Source of the DNA: Thermosediminibacter litoriperuensis
Lineage (GTDB): Bacteria; Bacillota; Thermosediminibacteria; Thermosediminibacterales; Thermosediminibacteraceae
NCBI RefSeq assembly: GCF_008124715.1
Contig: NZ_VNHO01000023.1
Location: 1 to 35,500, forward strand
Direction of reading: 5' to 3'
Length of the DNA: 35,500 nt
The notes below the pieces were generated by a model, which worked only from the letters and a program-made list of their open reading frames with translations, did not search any database and was not told where the DNA came from. Shown piece after piece: positions 18,470 through 26,995 of this stretch; position 1 is the stretch's first letter; each line of letters opens with the position of its first letter. The translations under genes were made by a program, and so were the position numbers.

Positions 18470-20813
18470 GGCACATCTCCCTTTCTACGGTGATTCCCGG
18501 CTTCAACGAAAGTTCCGCACCAAAATGGTGTATTTTAAGAGGTTCACCTTCCTCCAGAGTATAAAAAGCCTTTTCCCTCTCGAGCCGCACGCGAAGCTTC
18601 CTGCCCCTGTATTTCAAAGTGAAGCTAAGGCAGCGCCATTTCTCGGGCAGAGCCGGGAAAAAGTGAAGCCCGTCGGGAAAAACCTTTAAGCCCCCAAAGC
18701 CGTATACGGCGGCGAGCCACGCCCCACCCATAGCGGCCGCGTGTATGCCGTCTTTCGTGTTGCCGTTATAGTCGTCCAAGTCCATGCGGCACGACCATAT
18801 AAAATACCGGTAAGCCTCCTCATAATAGCCCAGTTCAGCGGCCAGGGCGGCAAACACCGGCGGCGAGAGGGACGAATCGTGGGTGGTTACCGGCTCGTAG
18901 TAATCATAATTCCTCCTGATCTCCTCCAGGGTAAATTTCTCCCTTAAAAGGAACATCAACAGCAGCACATCCGGTTGCTTGCATATCTGATGCCGGTAGA
19001 TATTTAAATAGTGCCAGTGCAATAGGAGCGGAAAATCTTTTTCGGGTATCCTATCGACCGTAACCCTCTTTTTATAGAGAAAACTGTCGTCCTGCGGTAT
19101 TATCCCCAGCTCCTCTGAATAGGGGAGGTACATATTTTCGGCAGCCCTGCGCCATTCGTCAACTTCCTCATCTTGAAGGTCGATTTTCAGCAAAAGCTTT
19201 CTGTAATCCTCCGGCCTCTCCCGCTTCATCCTTTCCGCCACTTTTGCCGCAAACTCCAGGTTCATTTTGGCCATGTGATTCGTATACGCGTTATTGTCCA
19301 CAAGGGCTGTATACTCGTCAGGCCCGGTAACGCAATTTATGCAGAACTTGCCGCCCTTCGCGGGTATGTAGGAGCCAAGATCAACCCAGAACCGGGCCGT
19401 CTCGAAGGCTATCTCCGCCCCGTATCCGTACAGGAATTCCTCGTCTCCGGTCGCCTCTACGTAGCGCTTTATCGCGTATACTATATCGGCGTTTATGTGG
19501 TACTGGGCGGTGCCTGCCGGGAAAAATGCCGAACACTCGGAGCCGTCGATAGTCCTCCAGGGGTACAGGGCTCCCCTGTGCCCCAGCTCCCCGGCCCTTT
19601 CCCTGGCGGCGTCCAGCAACCGGTAGCGGTGCATTAATAAAGCTTTTGCTATTTCCGGCCTGGTATAGATGAAGAACGGCAGCATGTATATGTCCGAGTC
19701 CCAGAAGTAATGACCGCCGTAACCCTCACCCGTAAGGCCCTTCGCGGCTATGTTGGTTTTTCCGTCCCTGCCCGCCGATTGAAGGAGCGAAAACATACTG
19801 AACCTAATTCCCTGCTGGGCTGCGGGGTCTCCCTCGATAACTACGTCAGCGTCTTTCCAGAAAGCCTCGAGAAAGGCCTCCTGCTCCGCCTCCAATAGGG
19901 CGAAGCCGTCCTCTTTGGCTTTACTGACTTCGCTCCGGGCAAGAAGCACAAGGTCCTCGCGTCCGGCGTCCCGGGAAGTAAAATATGATATATATTTAAA
20001 GAGGGTACAGGCAATTCCCCTTCGCGCTTTCACCCGGAACCTTATCTCTAATTCCTCTTCGGCCTGGTGGCCGGTAATCACCGCATCCCCGCCGGGTACG
20101 AGGTTATGTTCCACAGCACACGAAAGGAAAAAACCGCTCCTTTCCGTCCTTTGTTCCAGCCAGGCTCCTGTTCCGTCTACGCCTTTGCCGATGCTGAAAA
20201 GTGCCCGGCCCTTCAGCCCCGAGCCCACCCTGAAGTCAGAGCTTTCATCGAGATTTGAAACCCTGCCGTCGATGCGGGATACGAATTCAAAAAAGCCGTC
20301 GAAGTTTACCGGTTTCAGCGAGAAAGATACGGCAGCCAGGTGCGGCCTGCTAAAATGTACCAACCTCTTTATCTCGGCTTCTACTATTTTGCCCGAAGGC
20401 GACTCCCACGTGATCCTCCTCACCAGGATGCCCCTTTTCATATCCAGCTTCCTCTCGTATGCGTGAATCCTCCCCGTCAGCAGGTCGAACCTCTCGCCGT
20501 CAATAAACGGTATGATGATTTTTGCGTCGGCCACGTTGAGCATGGCCTGGCCCTTCCGGGGAAATCCGTAGCCGCCTTCCGGGTATTCTATATCATATTC
20601 CTCATAAAAGCCGTTTATATACGTTGCTTTGAACGTGGTATCTGCAGGGCCCCTGTAGCCTTCCTCGAAATTGCCCCTCATCCCTATGTATCCGTTGCCT
20701 GTAGTAAATATTGTCTCATCCCTGAAATTGGTCTTTATGTCGAACTCGGTCTCCTTGATCATCCACTCGTCAAATTCGTATATTATACTTTTATGTACAT
20801 TGCTCCCGCTCAA
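18456..20813 (-). CDS. GH65 disaccharide phosphorylase (trehalose/kojibiose/nigerose type)
   Basis: A 785-residue glycoside hydrolase family 65 enzyme that cleaves an alpha-glucosyl disaccharide with phosphate, giving beta-glucose-1-phosphate and glucose. The N-terminal beta-sandwich is followed by the (alpha/alpha)6 barrel; the motif HYFWDSDIYMLPFF is at 368-381 and the general acid is Glu500 in VTGPDEY. The segment YPWRTIDGSECSAFFPAG (417-434) is, from memory, closest to trehalose-type members, but the substrate is not settled. No signal peptide is present, so it acts in the cytoplasm on imported sugar. The TTG start has GGGAGG nine nucleotides upstream. A large hairpin separates it from the binding-protein gene, and pgmB overlaps its end. 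Confidence 0.9.
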   Translation of the reverse strand: MSGSNVHKSIIYEFDEWMIKETEFDIKTNFRDETIFTTGNGYIGMRGNFEEGYRGPADTTFKATYINGFYEEYDIEYPEGGYGFPRKGQAMLNVADAKIIIPFIDGERFDLLTGRIHAYERKLDMKRGILVRRITWESPSGKIVEAEIKRLVHFSRPHLAAVSFSLKPVNFDGFFEFVSRIDGRVSNLDESSDFRVGSGLKGRALFSIGKGVDGTGAWLEQRTERSGFFLSCAVEHNLVPGGDAVITGHQAEEELEIRFRVKARRGIACTLFKYISYFTSRDAGREDLVLLARSEVSKAKEDGFALLEAEQEAFLEAFWKDADVVIEGDPAAQQGIRFSMFSLLQSAGRDGKTNIAAKGLTGEGYGGHYFWDSDIYMLPFFIYTRPEIAKALLMHRYRLLDAARERAGELGHRGALYPWRTIDGSECSAFFPAGTAQYHINADIVYAIKRYVEATGDEEFLYGYGAEIAFETARFWVDLGSYIPAKGGKFCINCVTGPDEYTALVDNNAYTNHMAKMNLEFAAKVAERMKRERPEDYRKLLLKIDLQDEEVDEWRRAAENMYLPYSEELGIIPQDDSFLYKKRVTVDRIPEKDFPLLLHWHYLNIYRHQICKQPDVLLLMFLLREKFTLEEIRRNYDYYEPVTTHDSSLSPPVFAALAAELGYYEEAYRYFIWSCRMDLDDYNGNTKDGIHAAAMGGAWLAAVYGFGGLKVFPDGLHFFPALPEKWRCLSFTLKYRGRKLRVRLEREKAFYTLEEGEPLKIHHFGAELSLKPGITVEREMCRAGI

Positions 20814-20871
20814 GCCGAATAACCTCCCAGCAAATTCTTCGTCTATAAAATATCAATTGCGTTAAGAGCAT

Positions 20872-20904
20872 CATCCCCCACCTGAAGGATTCAGGTGGGG
20901 GATG
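20872..20904. repeat. Perfect 15-bp intercistronic hairpin
   Basis: The arms 20872-20886 and 20890-20904 are perfect inverse copies (CATCCCCCACCTGAA) with a 3-nt loop. It lies between the stop of the binding-protein gene and the phosphorylase start. No T-run follows on either strand, so it is unlikely to be a simple terminator. It probably protects the 3' end of the upstream mRNA or lowers downstream expression. Confidence 0.8.
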
Positions 20905-20912
20905 GGTCGAAT

Positions 20913-22181
20913 CTACTTACCGCCGGCAGCCTGCTTCGCTTTCTCGATCATTTCATGGTATTTATCGAGGGTGGGCTTTACCTCTTTGCCTTCAAGAACA
21001 ATTTCCCTCAACGCGCCGTTTATGGCCTTGTCCACATCGGCCCAGTATGTAAGGTTCGGCCTCGGTTCCGCGTGCTTCAAAGCCTCCGAAACTGCTTCAA
21101 AGTAGGGTTTTTGCCACTCCTCGACTTTGCCGTAGGCATCGGTTCTCATGGACGGCCAACCCAGCTTCGAAGTGAGGATCTCCTGGACTTCCTTGCTCAT
21201 CAGGAATTCCATAAACTTGACCGCCATCTCTTTATTCGGAGCACCCTTCGGTATACCTATCACTTCACCGCCCAGGACGTGGGACTCCTTGACGGGGCCT
21301 GCCCATCCGTGATATGCTTTGATCTCTTTCTTACCTCCGTCTTTCACAACTACGACCGACGTAAAGGGCCAGTTCTGTACAAGATATGCACTTTCGGTAG
21401 CCAGGTACTGGTTCGGAGTGTTCCAGTCGGCTTTTTTGCTCTCAGGGGATAGATACGGGTAAATTTCCTTCAGGAATGTAAAAGCCCTGATTGATCCTTC
21501 GTCATTCAGCACCGTCGGGTCTCCCCCGGCGGACCTTATAAAGTCAAACATGTGGCACGTGCTGTCTGGACCCAGATTCATCTTTACTACTACTTTACCG
21601 ATACCTTCTTTTTCTTTAAAAGTCTTGGCGACCTGCAGCAGCTCGTCCCAGTTGGTAGGGGGCTTCAAGCCGTATTCGTTAAATTTCTTCTCGTTGTAGA
21701 AAGCAATTTCTACATTCGGCCTGTAGGGCATAAAGTAGAGTTTGCCGTTGAATTCTCCCACCGGTATAAGGCTCGGGATAACCGCATCGGGGATCATATC
21801 CTTGTAAGACGTCAGGTCTTCAACAAGCCCCTTGTCAACAAGCTGCGCCAGCTGCATGTTGTCCTGGGTTATGAGGTCGATATCCATCTGTCCAGCCTGG
21901 TGCATTGCTTCCAGCTTTTTAACAGTATCCCCTGCTTCCATCTGGATGGGTTCGACTTTTACGCCGTATTTTTTCTCAAATTCGGGAAACACGTTTTCCT
22001 TCATGACCTTCCATTCTTCCTCGCCCAGCCCCATGGCGACCTTTAAAACGCCTTTCCTCGGATCGGCCTCTTTTTTATCGCTGCTGTCGGTGGTGCCGGT
22101 GCTGCCGCACCCGGTCAGCGATGCGAGAAAGAGGATTGCCACCAGAGCTAAACAAACCGCCTTAAACAAGTTTCTTTTCAT
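20913..22181 (-). CDS. Sugar ABC transporter substrate-binding lipoprotein
   Basis: A 422-residue extracellular solute-binding protein of the MalE type (family 1). The N-terminus has a lipoprotein signal with the lipobox LTGC (Cys near residue 25), so it is anchored to the outside of the membrane. A Ser/Thr/Gly linker follows, then the mature domain beginning KGVLKVAMGLGEEEW. It binds the sugar and hands it to the two permeases encoded just upstream in the same operon. The ATG has GGGGGAG a few bases upstream. The ligand is probably the disaccharide cleaved by the GH65 enzyme, an inference from position only. Confidence 0.92.
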   Translation of the reverse strand: MKRNLFKAVCLALVAILFLASLTGCGSTGTTDSSDKKEADPRKGVLKVAMGLGEEEWKVMKENVFPEFEKKYGVKVEPIQMEAGDTVKKLEAMHQAGQMDIDLITQDNMQLAQLVDKGLVEDLTSYKDMIPDAVIPSLIPVGEFNGKLYFMPYRPNVEIAFYNEKKFNEYGLKPPTNWDELLQVAKTFKEKEGIGKVVVKMNLGPDSTCHMFDFIRSAGGDPTVLNDEGSIRAFTFLKEIYPYLSPESKKADWNTPNQYLATESAYLVQNWPFTSVVVVKDGGKKEIKAYHGWAGPVKESHVLGGEVIGIPKGAPNKEMAVKFMEFLMSKEVQEILTSKLGWPSMRTDAYGKVEEWQKPYFEAVSEALKHAEPRPNLTYWADVDKAINGALREIVLEGKEVKPTLDKYHEMIEKAKQAAGGK

Positions 22182-22224
22182 AATTCACTCCCCCTGTTTT
22201 TTTCTTTAGGAAAGCAAATTTTAT

Positions 22225-23055
22225 TTAACCTTTAACAGCTCCCGATAAATACCCCCCTTTCATATAGCGCTGGAGAAAGAATGTCACCACCATTACCGGT
22301 ATAGTTAAAATGGTGGCGTATGTCGCTGCGTCAAACCAGCCTCCCCTCACAACGTAATAATAGGTCTGCAGAGGAAGGGTCCTTTGTGAAACGGTGAGGT
22401 ACAGGGCATAGGTAAACTCGTTCCACGAGTTCAGCCATACGAATATAGCAGCCACCGCGATACCCGGCAGCGCGAGAGGCGTGATTACTTTTATCAGCGA
22501 CTCAATCTTCCCCGCCCCGTCAACCATAGCGGCTTCTTCGAGATCTTTCGGTATGGTCTCGAAGGTCCCCACGAGTATCCAGGCAGCAAAGGGGAGGTTT
22601 AGTATCAGGTGCGCGAGGACAAGACCTGTGTAAGTATCGATTAAATTCATTTTAATGAACTGGACCGATATGGGCAGCGCTATGCCCACTTCCGGGAACA
22701 TCCTCGTTAGAAAGAGGGACAGCACCAACGGATACTTTATTTTGCGTGGCATCCTGGCTATAACGTATGCAGCGGGAGACGCTATTAATACAGCTGCAAC
22801 CGTGGTCAGAGTAGCAACAGTAAAGCTTTTAACAAAGGGCGCCTTCAGGTTGCCTGATTTCAAAACCTTAACCCAGTGTTCCAGCGTAAAATCCTTAATT
22901 AGAAATGATGGATGAGCCGTTAAAATTTCACCAGGGGCGCTCACCGAAACTTTGAACAATATGTATACGGGTATGACCATAGCAATCGCCGCAATGAGCG
23001 TTACGGGCAGATACAGTGAATCGGATATTTTGCCGCTGAAATCTCTACCTCTCAT
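22225..23055 (-). CDS. Sugar ABC transporter permease (MalG type)
   Basis: A 276-residue inner-membrane permease with six predicted membrane segments. The cytoplasmic EAA loop (EEAAMVDGAGKIESLIKV) that docks the ATPase is at about 185-202. It resembles MalG, and ends with a basic RYMKGGYLSGAVKG tail common in this group. The ATG overlaps the stop of the preceding permease (TAATG), with GAGGAGG upstream, so translation is coupled. No ATP-binding protein is encoded in the operon. Confidence 0.93.
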   Translation of the reverse strand: MRGRDFSGKISDSLYLPVTLIAAIAMVIPVYILFKVSVSAPGEILTAHPSFLIKDFTLEHWVKVLKSGNLKAPFVKSFTVATLTTVAAVLIASPAAYVIARMPRKIKYPLVLSLFLTRMFPEVGIALPISVQFIKMNLIDTYTGLVLAHLILNLPFAAWILVGTFETIPKDLEEAAMVDGAGKIESLIKVITPLALPGIAVAAIFVWLNSWNEFTYALYLTVSQRTLPLQTYYYVVRGGWFDAATYATILTIPVMVVTFFLQRYMKGGYLSGAVKG

Positions 23056-23906
23056 TATCCACTTACCTCCTCAGAACCGCCCACTTTTAAGTACCCGTAT
23101 ATAAATATCATGATGATTACCAGCAAAATCGCAGAAGCAGCGGCCGATGTATAGGCATTCCCATAATTGTTGTACTCGTCGTAAGCAAAAGTGGAAAGGA
23201 CCGGTGTAGCTCTCCCGGCAAGGACCAGCACCAACTCAAATACCCTAAAAGCGTCTATAGCTCTCAGTATTATAGCCATGGTAATATACGGTTTCAGGAG
23301 GGGAAGGGTGACGTATCTGAAAGTCTGCCAGGCTGTCGCACCGTCAATACCCGCAGCTTCATAGACTTCGTTTTGTATGCTCTCCAGCCCTGCCAGCAGG
23401 ATTAAAATCACCATCGGAGTGACCTTCCACATGTCGGCCAGCGACACCATCAAGAGCGTACGGAGCCCACCGCTGGCCCAGTCCACCGGAAGTTTAATTA
23501 TATTCAACCTGTAGAGCAGTTCATTTAGATATCCGTTGATGCTGAATATGTAAGTCATTGCCACCCCTGATACTAGCGTCGGCACACCCATCGGCACCAT
23601 AAGAAGGGCCCGCAGAAAGCCCCTTCCGAAAAACCGCCTCTTCAAGATCAGGGCTATGACTATGGCTGCCGCCATTTCCAGGGTCAGACTTATGAGGGCA
23701 AAGGCCACCGTATTGAAAAGCGCGCCCTTAAACTCCACTTTACCGATTATTTCCCGGTAATTGGCCAGGGTTATTGCCCCTGTGAACCTGTCCAGAAAAC
23801 TCATGGCAATTGTCTGAAGTATCGGGTATACGGTGAACCCCAGTATGTACAGGAGCAGCGGCGCCAGCATGACGGCTTCCAACCTGTACTTTTTAAGCCA
23901 AGTCAC
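23055..23906 (-). CDS. Sugar ABC transporter permease (MalF type)
   Basis: A 283-residue inner-membrane permease, first gene of the transport operon. Six or so membrane segments are visible, and the EAA loop reads EAAGIDGATAWQTFRYV. It pairs with the MalG-type permease that overlaps it by one base. The GTG start has GGGGGG upstream. It is 54 nt from the end of the lacI-type gene, with an operator in between. Confidence 0.93.
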   Translation of the reverse strand: MTWLKKYRLEAVMLAPLLLYILGFTVYPILQTIAMSFLDRFTGAITLANYREIIGKVEFKGALFNTVAFALISLTLEMAAAIVIALILKRRFFGRGFLRALLMVPMGVPTLVSGVAMTYIFSINGYLNELLYRLNIIKLPVDWASGGLRTLLMVSLADMWKVTPMVILILLAGLESIQNEVYEAAGIDGATAWQTFRYVTLPLLKPYITMAIILRAIDAFRVFELVLVLAGRATPVLSTFAYDEYNNYGNAYTSAAASAILLVIIMIFIYGYLKVGGSEEVSG

Positions 23907-23929
23907 GGCCAGACCCCCCTTCGAGAACT

Positions 23930-23945
23930 TCGTAATCGTTTACGG
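23930..23945. promoter_or_regulatory. LacI-type operator before the transport operon
   Basis: TCGTAATCGTTTACGG differs at two positions from the perfect palindrome in front of the regulator gene. It lies just downstream of the likely transcription start of the permease operon, a position where a bound repressor would block RNA polymerase. Confidence 0.75.
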
Positions 23946-23959
23946 TGTCGTACAAAAAA

Positions 23960-23989
23960 ATTATATGCTTTTACAAGAACTCCGTATAA
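23960..23989 (-). promoter_or_regulatory. Likely promoter of the sugar operon
   Basis: On the minus strand TTATAC (23984-23989) and TATAAT (23960-23965) are 18 nt apart. The promoter overlaps the last codons of the lacI-type gene and directs transcription into the operator at 23930-23945. Confidence 0.5.
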
Positions 23990-24968
23990 CAAGTTTATGG
24001 TCCAGTATTATCCTTTTTCTTTCAACACTTTCTCCGTTGATCAAGTTTATCAATATTTCGGCGGCAACAGAACCTATATTGTACATCGGCTGAGCAATGG
24101 TTGTAAGCGGCGGCCTTGTAATTTCGCTCAGGTCGATGTTGTCGAAACCCACCACCGAAACGTCCTCAGGGCATTTCAGGCCGAAGTCCAGAACGGCGTT
24201 TAAAGCACCGATAGCCATGATGTCACTGACAGCGAAGATCGCGGTAGGCTTAACACCTGCCTTTAGAATTTTTCCTGCAGCCTCGTAACCTCCTTTCGCC
24301 TTAAAGTCGCCTTCAGCAATCAGATCTTCGCAGATTTTAAGTCCGGCTTCGCTCAATGCCTTTTTATACCCCATCAACCGGTCCACGCTATCAATGGTCT
24401 CCTTCATGCCGTCCAGCGGGCCGTGGATTAAGCCAATCCTCTCATGGCCCAGGGAAATGAGGTAGTTTACGGCATCGAAGGCGGCTTTAAAATTGTCGAT
24501 AGCCACATAAGGCACGTCGTAAGCGGTAGCCCTTCCCGCCAGGACTATAGGAATATTTTTACGGGCGAAGGCCTCATAATGCTCTTCGCTGAAGTAGTCG
24601 CAGTGGAATATTACGCCGTCAACCCAGCGGTTTTTTAAAATATCGATATACTCAAACTCCTTTTCCCTTTTGTTGTCGGCATTGCAGAGGATCACGTTAT
24701 ACCTGCGGGTGCGGCAGGTGTCTTCGATTCCCCTGACTATTTCGCTGTAATAGGGGTTCGATATATCGGGCACTATAAGCCCCACTATTCCGGTTTTCCC
24801 CTTGATCAGGCTCCGGGCGGGCATGCTTGGTTCATATCCCAGCTCCCTTGCGATCTGGAGCACCCTTTCCCGGGTTTTTTCGCTGACATCGGGTTTGTTG
24901 TTGAAAACCCTCGAAACGGTTGCTATCGATACGTTTGCGAGTCTTGCTATATCTTCTATAGTGGGCAT
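23961..24968 (-). CDS. LacI-family transcriptional regulator
   Basis: A 335-residue regulator with the LacI helix-turn-helix at the N-terminus (IEDIARLANVSIATVSRVFN) followed by the hinge (PARSLIKGKTGIVGL) and a periplasmic-binding-protein-like effector domain. It probably represses the sugar operon until the imported disaccharide or a derivative binds. It sits at the head of the locus, reads in the same direction and has a perfect operator in its own leader, so it is likely autoregulated. AGGAG precedes the ATG. The effector is not known. Confidence 0.93.
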   Translation of the reverse strand: MPTIEDIARLANVSIATVSRVFNNKPDVSEKTRERVLQIARELGYEPSMPARSLIKGKTGIVGLIVPDISNPYYSEIVRGIEDTCRTRRYNVILCNADNKREKEFEYIDILKNRWVDGVIFHCDYFSEEHYEAFARKNIPIVLAGRATAYDVPYVAIDNFKAAFDAVNYLISLGHERIGLIHGPLDGMKETIDSVDRLMGYKKALSEAGLKICEDLIAEGDFKAKGGYEAAGKILKAGVKPTAIFAVSDIMAIGALNAVLDFGLKCPEDVSVVGFDNIDLSEITRPPLTTIAQPMYNIGSVAAEILINLINGESVERKRIILDHKLVIRSSCKSI

Positions 24969-24984
24969 TTCGTCACTCCTAAGT

Positions 24985-25000
24985 TCGTAAACGTTTACGA
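24985..25000. promoter_or_regulatory. LacI-type operator, perfect palindrome
   Basis: TCGTAAACGTTTACGA is a perfect 16-bp palindrome with the central CG typical of LacI-family sites. It lies 17 nt before the regulator ATG and just downstream of its promoter. Confidence 0.85.
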
Positions 25001-25004
25001 TTCT

Positions 25005-25033
25005 ATTTTACTATACAGGTCGGGGTTTCTCAA
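25005..25033 (-). promoter_or_regulatory. Promoter of the LacI-type regulator
   Basis: On the minus strand TTGAGA (25028-25033) and TAAAAT (25005-25010) are 17 nt apart. The operator at 24985-25000 lies directly downstream. Confidence 0.6.
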
Positions 25034-25043
25034 GAGTTTTTTG

Positions 25044-25087
25044 AAAAAAGCAGGATAGAGGCGTTATCGCCTCTACCCTGCTTTTTT
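25044..25087 (-). terminator. Terminator of the protease gene
   Basis: On the minus strand a long stem (AAAAAAGCAGG, then AGAGGCG, loop ATAA, and the inverse) is followed by TTTTTT. It lies 30 nt after the protease stop and isolates the protease from the sugar locus. Confidence 0.92.
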
Positions 25088-25115
25088 ATAATGAGAGGGG
25101 ATATAACTTTTCGCA

Positions 25116-26837
25116 TCACTTCCAGCTAACATTGAACCAGTAGTCTCCGGAGCCTCTGTATGAGTAAACCCTCAGCTTGTAGGTGCCGGTCTTGGTAGGC
25201 ATGTAGCGGATCTGTTCCTGTCTCTTGGTTCCCGTGGAACTGGCGACCAGAGTGCCGCTCGGGTCGTAGAGGTAAATGTCGAAATCTATGGACCAGCTGT
25301 GATTCGGCATTATAAAGGTGATTCCGATGGGCTTTGTTGTATCGGTCACATCGAATTGCCACCAGTCGGTATCGCCCGTGCCGGACAGACTGTCCTGCGC
25401 GAAGGAGAACCCTATCCCGTCGGAGAAGCTGCCGCTGAATCCGCCCGCCTGTTTGATGCAGTTGTACGAGAGGTTTATGCCGTAGCCGAAATCGATGTCC
25501 TTGCCCGAGGGCCCGAAGTCTTTCACATTGGCGCTGGAGTAAAGGATGTTCTTAACCTGGGAATCAGTAAGCGAATAGTTGGCATCCAGCATCAGCGCTA
25601 TGACTCCGGCTATGAAGGGCGTCGCCATGGACGTACCGCTGTAGGTCACGTAACCGTTGGTGGAACCCGCCCTGGCTGCCGTAATATTGCTGCCCGGAGC
25701 GGTTATATCCGGTTTTATGCGGTTATCGGCCGTAGGTCCCCTGCTGGAAAACTCGGACAGCACCCATCCCTTTTCACCCGGGTCGTAGAGGGAGCCCACG
25801 GTTATAGCGTTCGCCGCCGCGGCAGGTGAACCTATGGTGTACCTTGCCGGCCCCTCATTGCCCGCAGCAACCACCATTATTATACCGTTATTCACCGCGT
25901 TGTTTACCGCCTGCGACAAACTGTCGGTTCCGTCGGAAGAACCCGCTGCCCCGAGGCTCATGTTGCCTATGCGTATGCCGTAGGTATTCTTGTTCTGGAT
26001 CATCCAGTCGATACCCGAAATTATTCCGCTGGTCGTGCCGGATCCGGCGGAATTCAGCACCTTTATTCCTACTAGGGCCACCCCCGGAGCCACGCCTTTA
26101 TAAGCCGGGTTCCCTTCGCCGGTACCCGCCGCGATGCTGGCCACATGGGTGCCGTGGCCATGGTCATCGTAGGGGGTGGTTCTTCCGTTGATTACATCGT
26201 ACCATCCTATTACCTTTCCGCCGTCCAGGTCTACGTGGCCTGCGTCTATACCGGTGTCGAGGACCGCTATCACCACATCGTTTTTAGAGTACGAAGTCTT
26301 GTTGCCGTCCCTATCCCCGTCGACGCCAAAATCACTTCTGGCCGCCTGAACTCCCGTCCACTGCGTAGCCGTGTTTATAAACGCCTTTACTTCCCGGTCC
26401 ATATCGATTCTTTCGACCATCGGGATCTTCGACAGGGCTCTTATCTGCCCCGGTGTCATCATCGCCGAAAAGCCCTTCAAAGCTTTCTCCCACCGGGCCT
26501 TTGCCTCAATGGCACCGATGTGCGTTTCCAGATCCTTTAGAACCTTTTCCGACGGGTTTTCCTTCAATCTGACTACTACGGGTACCTTTTCATCCCCTTG
26601 AGCCTCGATCAATCCGTCGAGGTCATCCGCTATCTTATTCTCGTCCCGATCTCCGATAAATGGCACATCGTCGATTCTTTCAGCGGTCAGTTCCTTTTGG
26701 GCCACCTCTTCCCGGCCGCCGGCTTCCACCGGCTCCCCGGGAACCACACCTCCCGGCTGAGCGACGCCCAGTCCCGGCAGTAACATGCTCAGGAAAAGCG
26801 CCACGATGAGTATGACCGGGATGTACCTCTTCCTCAT
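25116..26837 (-). CDS. Secreted subtilisin-like serine protease (S8)
   Basis: A 573-residue preproprotease. A signal peptide (residues 1-26, ending GLGVA) is followed by a propeptide of the inhibitor I9 type (PVVVRLKENPSEKVL to about 150), the S8 catalytic domain with Asp194 (VLDTGID), His228 (DDHGHGTHVAS), Asn327 (AAGNEGP) and Ser403 (SGTSMATP), and a C-terminal beta domain of the pre-peptidase C-terminal type (about 470-573, SIDFDIYLYDPSG). Two Asp-rich stretches (DRDENKIADDLD and DGDRDGNK) may bind calcium. AGGGAGG precedes the ATG. A near-consensus sigma-54 promoter and repeated activator half-sites lie upstream, and a strong terminator lies downstream, so it is a single-gene unit. Confidence 0.95.
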   Translation of the reverse strand: MRKRYIPVILIVALFLSMLLPGLGVAQPGGVVPGEPVEAGGREEVAQKELTAERIDDVPFIGDRDENKIADDLDGLIEAQGDEKVPVVVRLKENPSEKVLKDLETHIGAIEAKARWEKALKGFSAMMTPGQIRALSKIPMVERIDMDREVKAFINTATQWTGVQAARSDFGVDGDRDGNKTSYSKNDVVIAVLDTGIDAGHVDLDGGKVIGWYDVINGRTTPYDDHGHGTHVASIAAGTGEGNPAYKGVAPGVALVGIKVLNSAGSGTTSGIISGIDWMIQNKNTYGIRIGNMSLGAAGSSDGTDSLSQAVNNAVNNGIIMVVAAGNEGPARYTIGSPAAAANAITVGSLYDPGEKGWVLSEFSSRGPTADNRIKPDITAPGSNITAARAGSTNGYVTYSGTSMATPFIAGVIALMLDANYSLTDSQVKNILYSSANVKDFGPSGKDIDFGYGINLSYNCIKQAGGFSGSFSDGIGFSFAQDSLSGTGDTDWWQFDVTDTTKPIGITFIMPNHSWSIDFDIYLYDPSGTLVASSTGTKRQEQIRYMPTKTGTYKLRVYSYRGSGDYWFNVSWK

Positions 26838-26893
26838 ACAGGACCGCCTCCCTGAAAATTTTTTTTTCGACGGCGCCGTCTGAAATTATGCAT

Positions 26894-26910
26894 ATGCAAC
26901 AAACGTACCA
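26894..26910 (-). promoter_or_regulatory. Sigma-54 (RpoN) promoter of the protease gene
   Basis: The minus strand reads TTGGTACGTTTGTTGCAT. It carries GG and GC exactly 10 nt apart and matches the -24/-12 consensus TGGCACG-N4-TTGCA at every position but one (T for C). The start of transcription should be near 26884, leaving a leader of about 47 nt with a good Shine-Dalgarno. Confidence 0.8.
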
Positions 26911-26947
26911 ATCCCAAAAGGGCTCTTTTATTAGTAATGAGGGATAT

Positions 26948-26995
26948 AAAACGGGAAAACGGGACGGTCATATCCCGTTTTGGACGTCCCGTTTT
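26948..26995. promoter_or_regulatory. Four half-site enhancer (UAS) for a sigma-54 activator
   Basis: AAAACGGGA occurs twice in the forward direction (26948-26956, 26956-26964) and its inverse TCCCGTTTT twice (26973-26981, 26987-26995). The outer parts make a perfect 14-bp inverted repeat (26953-26966 with 26985-26998). The cluster is centred about 88 bp upstream of the predicted sigma-54 start, the normal place for an enhancer-binding activator. Confidence 0.7.
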
